Positions 3,440-7,230 of a stretch of 7,230 nucleotides of DNA are shown here, piece after piece; position 1 is the stretch's first letter, and every line of letters starts with the position of its first letter. Both the position numbers and the translations under genes were made by a program. The stretch covers positions 1 through 7,230 of the forward strand of contig CAMLHI010000103.1 of the NCBI GenBank assembly GCA_946479705.1. Reading direction: 5' to 3'. This DNA comes from an uncultured Oxalobacteraceae bacterium (GTDB taxonomy: Bacteria > Pseudomonadota > Gammaproteobacteria > Burkholderiales > Burkholderiaceae). The notes under the pieces are model-generated. The model saw nothing but the letters and a program-made list of their open reading frames with translations. It was not told where the DNA came from and ran no database searches.

Positions 3440-6234
3440 CGGAACACCTCGCGCACATGGATGATGCGCTTGGTCTCTGGCGAGAAGACGCCGAAGGTGG
3501 CGCGTGCGGACGGGTCGGTGCTGTACGTGCTCGCACAACTGCCGTTGTTCGAGCGCAGGTAGGCCAGATTGGCGCCGCTGCTGGCGGGGTGGGTGTCAAG
3601 GCAGGCGTTGTCCGCCGTCGTGCTGCCCAGGTTGATGGCCACGAAAACCGAACCTGTGCCGGACAGCGGCGTTAGCGCCAGCTTGCCCTGACCCTTGGCA
3701 ATCTTGAACCCGGCCAGTGGCGACATGATTGGCGCACCGGCCGGTGACAGGGCAATGGCCGTGGCCGGAATGTTGATATCCACTTCGTCGTCATCGCTCA
3801 GGGCCCACGAGCTGCCGGTCCAGAATTCCGCCGTCACCGGCAGTTGCAGCGTGCCCTTGGCATTGCCGAAGCGGTTGTAGACGCGTATCCGGCCGCTACG
3901 CACGGTGCGGGTGATTTCGATGTGACCCTTGGAGCTTACCCCGTCGGCGTTGGTGGCGCGAAACAGCACCGTGGCTGGGGCGGTCCTGACCGTGTTGTAG
4001 GTGTACACCGGCGCGCCGGATGTGGCCACGCCATCGATAAAGTCTTTCGCCGGCAGCGTTTCGGCAGTGACGGTGCCCGGCCCAGGATTGACGGTCTGTA
4101 AGGTCTTGTCGACGACCGAAAAGGTGACGTCTTTGGCCAGCTTGGTGGCATCGGCATAGTTCAGGGTGGTAGCGCCAGCGCTGTTTTTGGCCGTCACCGT
4201 CAGCGCTACCGCTTCACCCGCGTAATTCTTGGTACGGGCCGGCTCCTTGGCAACGAGCTCGAACCAGGCCGGCACGAAGGGGCCGAACACGCAGCCGCTG
4301 CTGGCGCTGACCGCGCCAAGGGTGCTGCCCATATAGCCGGCAGCCAGAGTCGCCGTGACATTGATGCTGCCCACCTCGGTCCAGACCAGGGTGGGGCTGA
4401 CCGTGCCATCGGTGAACTGGACCGATGCAGGGGTGAGTCCGCCCGCGACGCCACCGGTGTTGTTGCACAGCGCATGGCTCAGCGCCACGGAGGGCTTCGA
4501 CGTTTCCTTCCCGAAGTTGGCCGTGAGCGCGTTCTTGTAGTTGTAGGCGGTGAGCTTGGATGTGAAACCGGCACCTGCCATGGGGTTCTTGGTCGGCTGG
4601 GCCGGATCGAGCGGGTTGTTGTAGACGTTGTTGCTGAACCCGAAGCGGCTAGGCCCGGTAATGACGGTGGTCGATCCTTCCATGGTCGGCCCAGTCTGGC
4701 TGGCCTTGACACTGACCTTGCCGGTGTCGTCGTAGCCGAACGGCGTGGTGGCCGTGCCCGTACTGTCGAAGCTCAGGCTGACGGCGCCGCCGCAACTGGC
4801 GTTGCCAATGAGGATGGCCTGGCTGCCGCTGCCCGGGTCGGTGTAGCCGCAGCTGAAGGTGACGCTCTTGGTGCCGGTAAAGGCCGGGGCGCACGAGACG
4901 GCGCTGTTCGCTTCCTTGACCGCCTTGATGGTCAGGGTGGTGCCGGCTCCGGCCACGTGGGCGGGGGCCGACAGCACGAAACCGGCCTTGCTGACGGTGA
5001 TCTTGCAATCGGTGCTGGCGGTGTCGGTGTTGAGGCAGGCGTAACTTCCCGACGAGGTCGAGAAGGTGCTGACGCCGTCGCTCGTGAGCGCCACCGAGAC
5101 TTGGTTTTCGCCGTCGGCTTCCATGGCCACGTTCTGGCTGGTCGGCCCCAGCACCATGGTCGGTTTGCTGGTGTACAGCGTGCTGCAGCTGGCGTTGGCG
5201 CACGCTTTCACCGAGACGGAGGCGGGGGAGCAGGTCAGGGCGCTGCCCGGGTGGCTGATCAGGTAATGGTGCGGCCCGGCCGCGGCGGTGGCCGGGCAAG
5301 AGGGGCCGTGGGACGCGTTAATGGCGTAGCCGCTATTGTTGGTGACGCAATCGCAGTGGCCCGCGGTATTGCCCGCGCTGCAGTAAATATTGCCGGTGAC
5401 CTCGCCCTTGTTGCCCAGGATGGCGCTGGTGACGGTGGCATCGCCCTTGATGGTGGCGTCCGAATCGCGCAGGGTCAAGGTGCCGGTCTTGACCGTGCCG
5501 GTGACCGTGGTTTTCGAGCCCAGCGAGAGCGAGGTCGCGGCCGTGATGTCGCCGGTCACATTGGATTTGTCATCCTCCAGGGTCACCACCGGTGCGCTAA
5601 TGTTTCCATCCACCTTGCCGTCCGAGGACAGGGTAAACGAGCTCGAGGCGCTAATGTTGCCGCTGATCGAAACCTTCTCGCCCGTCGTAATGGTGGTCGC
5701 ACTGATGTTGCCGGTCACCTTGGCCCTCGCGCCCAGTACCATCGGGCCGGTCGAGGTGAGGTTGCCGTTGATGGAATTCTTCACGCCGTCGCCTTCGCCA
5801 ATGACCATCGATGCCGCGCTGACGTCGGCGGTGATGGATTGCTTCTCGATACCGTAGCGAAACACGCCGCCGGCCGCCAGCGATCCGCCGTCGATCTGCA
5901 GCTGGGACTTGTCGACGTTGGCGATGTCCAGGTCGCCGGTGGTCGTCAGGCGCGCCGTGCCGCTCATCGCGAGGGTCTGGTTGGCGCCCACGGTGATGCT
6001 GGAGCTGACGTTGACGGTGTAGCCGCTGGCGATCGTCATGCTGTCAGTTGAACCCGACAGGGGCAGGCTGGCGCAGGCATAGGTGGTGCCCGACCGGGTG
6101 CAGCCTGCGACGGCGCCACCATTGAAACTGTAGCTTGGCGAGGCTGGGGCGGCGTGGGCGGCCGCCGCCGCCAGCGCAAGCGCCAGTCCGGCAAGTACGT
6201 GGCGCAGGCGCCGCGCTGGGGTCATCGTCAACAT
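3436..6234 (-). CDS. mshQ: MshQ-like DUF6701 secreted protein with beta-helix repeats
   Basis: Large exported protein of 932 aa, first gene of the operon. Residues 1-28 form a Sec signal peptide (basic RRLRH, hydrophobic LAGLALALAAAA, cleavage near AHA). Residues about 57-125 are a Ser/Thr-rich beta region. Residues 134-283 consist of 17-18-residue repeats of the type V-x-G-[ND]-I, resembling bactofilin-like right-handed beta-helix turns. A cysteine-rich linker (C285, C294, C296, C313) leads into the DUF6701 region from about residue 323 (HYLISHPGSALTCSPASVSVKACANASC) to the end. MshQ marks include GRIRVYNRFG (781-790), AEFWTGSSW and the C-terminal RATFGVF...IIHVRE. There are 18 cysteines in all, suggesting disulfide cross-linking. 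Role: MshQ is encoded with MSHA minor pilins and is often thought to be a pilus-tip or surface adhesin, but this is unproven. ATG 6232-6234 is assumed; ATG 6223-6225 is an alternative. Neither has a Shine-Dalgarno site. Confidence 0.87.
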   Translation of the reverse strand: MLTMTPARRLRHVLAGLALALAAAAAHAAPASPSYSFNGGAVAGCTRSGTTYACASLPLSGSTDSMTIASGYTVNVSSSITVGANQTLAMSGTARLTTTGDLDIANVDKSQLQIDGGSLAAGGVFRYGIEKQSITADVSAASMVIGEGDGVKNSINGNLTSTGPMVLGARAKVTGNISATTITTGEKVSISGNISASSSFTLSSDGKVDGNISAPVVTLEDDKSNVTGDITAATSLSLGSKTTVTGTVKTGTLTLRDSDATIKGDATVTSAILGNKGEVTGNIYCSAGNTAGHCDCVTNNSGYAINASHGPSCPATAAAGPHHYLISHPGSALTCSPASVSVKACANASCSTLYTSKPTMVLGPTSQNVAMEADGENQVSVALTSDGVSTFSTSSGSYACLNTDTASTDCKITVSKAGFVLSAPAHVAGAGTTLTIKAVKEANSAVSCAPAFTGTKSVTFSCGYTDPGSGSQAILIGNASCGGAVSLSFDSTGTATTPFGYDDTGKVSVKASQTGPTMEGSTTVITGPSRFGFSNNVYNNPLDPAQPTKNPMAGAGFTSKLTAYNYKNALTANFGKETSKPSVALSHALCNNTGGVAGGLTPASVQFTDGTVSPTLVWTEVGSINVTATLAAGYMGSTLGAVSASSGCVFGPFVPAWFELVAKEPARTKNYAGEAVALTVTAKNSAGATTLNYADATKLAKDVTFSVVDKTLQTVNPGPGTVTAETLPAKDFIDGVATSGAPVYTYNTVRTAPATVLFRATNADGVSSKGHIEITRTVRSGRIRVYNRFGNAKGTLQLPVTAEFWTGSSWALSDDDEVDINIPATAIALSPAGAPIMSPLAGFKIAKGQGKLALTPLSGTGSVFVAINLGSTTADNACLDTHPASSGANLAYLRSNNGSCASTYSTDPSARATFGVFSPETKRIIHVREVFR
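5386..5835 (-). repeat. Bactofilin-like beta-helix repeat array within mshQ
   Basis: Residues 134-283 of MshQ form about eight degenerate tandem units with a period of 17-18 residues. Each unit starts near a V/I-x-G-N/D-I/L step: INGNL, VTGNI, ISGNI, VDGNI, VTGDI, VTGTV, IKGDA, VTGNI. Each then runs through Ser/Thr/Ala to a hydrophobic L-x-L strand and a charged or glycine turn (for example SSDGK, EDDKSN, LGSKTT, RDSDAT). The spacing and the alternating hydrophobic pattern match one turn of a right-handed beta-helix, as in bactofilins (polymer-forming proteins). The repeat can also be seen in the DNA as recurring complements of VTGNI codons (tgttgccggt-like). Confidence 0.75.
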
Positions 6235-6270
6235 GCTGTCGATTTTAGCATGTGCTCTACGTCAATTATG

Positions 6271-6286
6271 CGCCCGCCATAGGGCG
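6271..6286. repeat. Short inverted repeat upstream of mshQ
   Basis: CGCCC and GGGCG form a 5-bp stem around GCCATA, 37 nt upstream of the mshQ ATG. It could be a small operator or a hairpin in the mshQ leader. There is no T-tract, so it is not a terminator. Support is only the symmetry itself. Confidence 0.25.
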
Positions 6287-6306
6287 AAAATGCCCCAATT
6301 CGCGCA

Positions 6307-6350
6307 TTCCACCGGCTATTTATTTCCATGCGGAATTGTTTGCGGTGGAA
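6307..6350. repeat. 8-bp inverted repeat in the mshI-mshQ divergent region
   Basis: TTCCACCG (6307-6314) and CGGTGGAA (6343-6350) are perfect inverted copies 28 nt apart, with a smaller TTCC/GGAA pair (6324-6327 and 6332-6335) nested inside. They lie midway between the divergent start codons. The symmetry could mark paired half-sites for a regulator of both transcripts. Binding is not shown by anything else in the sequence. Confidence 0.35.
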
Positions 6351-6364
6351 AACAGACGGTTTTC
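6348..6364. repeat. 6-bp inverted repeat GAAAAC/GTTTTC
   Basis: GAAAAC and GTTTTC flank a 5-nt spacer (AGACG). The repeat overlaps the right arm of the preceding inverted repeat, so the two structures would compete if folded. It lies about 45 nt upstream of the proposed mshI -10 box, a position compatible with an activator or repressor site. Confidence 0.3.
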
Positions 6365-6408
6365 GTTGCCTTGCGTAAAAATGCGCAGAGTCGCCCATGA
6401 AACTTGAA

Positions 6409-6414
6409 TATAAT
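6409..6414 (+). promoter_or_regulatory. Candidate -10 box of the mshI promoter
   Basis: TATAAT is a perfect sigma-70 -10 hexamer, 52 nt before the mshI ATG, in an otherwise GC-rich genome. No TTGACA-like -35 is seen at 16-18 nt (CAGAGT at 17), so the promoter may need an activator. A TG pair stands upstream at 6405-6406 but is one base off the extended -10 position. Confidence 0.5.
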
Positions 6415-6427
6415 CAAGCTGCTAGCG

Positions 6428-6440
6428 CGCGAACTTCGCG
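6428..6440. repeat. 13-bp palindrome in the mshI 5' leader
   Basis: CGCGAA-C-TTCGCG is a perfect palindrome starting 14 nt downstream of the TATAAT box. If transcription starts near 6421, it would lie in the untranslated leader of mshI, as an operator or a small mRNA hairpin. It is short enough to be chance. Confidence 0.3.
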
Positions 6441-6466
6441 TGTTGCTTTTCTTACAGTCGGTGGGC

Positions 6467-7230
6467 ATGAGATTTTTCTCAAAACCAAAAAAGAAATCGG
6501 AACGCTTACTTGCGGTTGCCTTCGATGGCGACGGGATTTGTGCCGCCAGCGTCGATCGCAAGACGGACGGATTGCCCGAGGTAAAGCTGGCCAGCTTCCT
6601 GGCGTCCAGCGAACCGCGCGGCCAGGCAGTGCTCGACAAGCTCAATAAGGATGTGCACGGCAATCAGTACCGCTGCGCGGCGCTGCTGTCGGGCGGCGAA
6701 TATCAATTGCTGTCGGTCGAAGCACCAGCCGTGCCCGCCGAGGAATTGAAGACGGCGGTACGCTGGCGCCTGAAGGACATGATCGACTTTCCGGTCGACC
6801 AGGCCACCATCGATTTGCTGAACATTCCAATCGACAAGGCCCCGGCCGGACGCGCCCTCTCGATGTTCGCCATTGCCGCCCGCAATAGCGTGATCGAGGC
6901 GCGCCAGAACCTGTTTGTTGCGGCCAAGCTGGCCATGAAGGTCATCGATATTCCCGAGATGGCACAGCGCAATATTTCCTTGCTGTTGGAGACCGAGGGG
7001 CGCGGCCTTGCCATGCTGTCCTTTAACGCCGAGGGCGGACTGCTCACCGTCACCTTCAATGGCGAACTGTATTTGTCGCGCCGCATCGACGTGACCGTGG
7101 ACCAGCTGCGCGACACCGATCACGACCGCAAGCACGTGTGCTACGACAAGATCACCCTCGAACTGCAACGCTCGCTCGACCATTTCGAGCGCCAGTACAG
7201 CTTCATCACCATCGCCAAGCTGGTGCTGGC
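6467..7230 (+). CDS. mshI: MSHA biogenesis protein MshI (PilM-like), 3' end outside the window
   Basis: The frame opens at ATG 6467 (MRFFSKPKKKSERLLAVAFD) and stays open to the window edge: 254 complete codons plus two bases, no stop. It has no signal peptide; the basic, short N-terminus and the LAVAFDGDGICAASV strand (about residues 15-29) resemble the actin-like fold of PilM-type cytoplasmic proteins. AVRWRLKDMIDFPVDQATIDLL (from about residue 97) is a MshI hallmark, and PEMAQRNI follows at about 164-171. MshI works at the cytoplasmic face of the inner membrane in the alignment/assembly subcomplex, probably with MshJ. It usually heads a long mshIJKLMNEGF-type operon, which would lie to the right of this window. 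The upstream ribosome site (GGTGGG) is weak and close to the ATG. It is divergent from mshQ. Confidence 0.88.
   Translation, partial: MRFFSKPKKKSERLLAVAFDGDGICAASVDRKTDGLPEVKLASFLASSEPRGQAVLDKLNKDVHGNQYRCAALLSGGEYQLLSVEAPAVPAEELKTAVRWRLKDMIDFPVDQATIDLLNIPIDKAPAGRALSMFAIAARNSVIEARQNLFVAAKLAMKVIDIPEMAQRNISLLLETEGRGLAMLSFNAEGGLLTVTFNGELYLSRRIDVTVDQLRDTDHDRKHVCYDKITLELQRSLDHFERQYSFITIAKLVL

Noticed and set aside
5386..5835. Short-period recurring DNA words as a CRISPR-like array
   Set aside because: The period (about 51-54 bp) is a multiple of three, the units are degenerate and the frame is uninterrupted; this is a protein-level repeat.
4474..6051. 525-codon open frame on the + strand
   Set aside because: It is antisense to mshQ, with Gly/Ala/Arg/Val-rich low-complexity translation, no recognisable domain and no ribosome site; it is a by-product of GC-biased third positions and of the repeats.
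6506..7183. 225-codon open frame on the - strand
   Set aside because: It is antisense to mshI, whose + strand frame has family motifs and stays open to the window edge.

Overview
The window is part of an MSHA-type (mannose-sensitive haemagglutinin) type IV pilus locus from a GC-rich Gram-negative bacterium. The pilin-like protein families, the PEP-CTERM/exosortase tail remnant and the base composition suggest a betaproteobacterium of the Oxalobacteraceae (Massilia/Duganella/Janthinobacterium type). That taxonomic placement is inference from family content, not from a database match.

Layout. Bases 1-126 hold the leader of a major-pilin gene (mshA-like, +, 127-639), which ends in a strong symmetrical hairpin terminator (674-707). 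Between this terminator and the convergent minor-pilin operon is a scarred stretch (about 708-1202). It contains a short direct repeat of the 3' end of mshP, an orphan C-terminal PEP-CTERM gene fragment (741-1028), and a 134-bp transposase-less palindromic element (1069-1202) that looks like a MITE inserted at a CTAG site coinciding with the mshP stop codon. From 1200 to 6234 the minus strand carries a tightly packed operon, read in the order mshQ, mshC, mshD, mshO, mshP, with 4-11 nt overlaps at every junction. After a 232-bp divergent intergenic region rich in inverted repeats, mshI (+, from 6467) begins and runs off the window end.

How the genes fit together. MshA is the predicted pilus subunit. 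MshC, MshD, MshO and MshP correspond to the GspH/I/J/K (FimT/PilV/PilW/PilX) set of minor pilins that forms the priming tip complex. MshQ is a large secreted DUF6701 protein that here carries an N-terminal bactofilin-like beta-helix repeat; a tip-associated adhesin role is plausible but unproven. MshI is the PilM-like cytoplasmic component of the alignment and assembly subcomplex. The most distinctive observations are the beta-helix/DUF6701 architecture of MshQ, the placement of mshQ at the head of the operon, and the nested rearrangement scar (repeat, PEP-CTERM remnant, MITE) at the convergent 3' ends.
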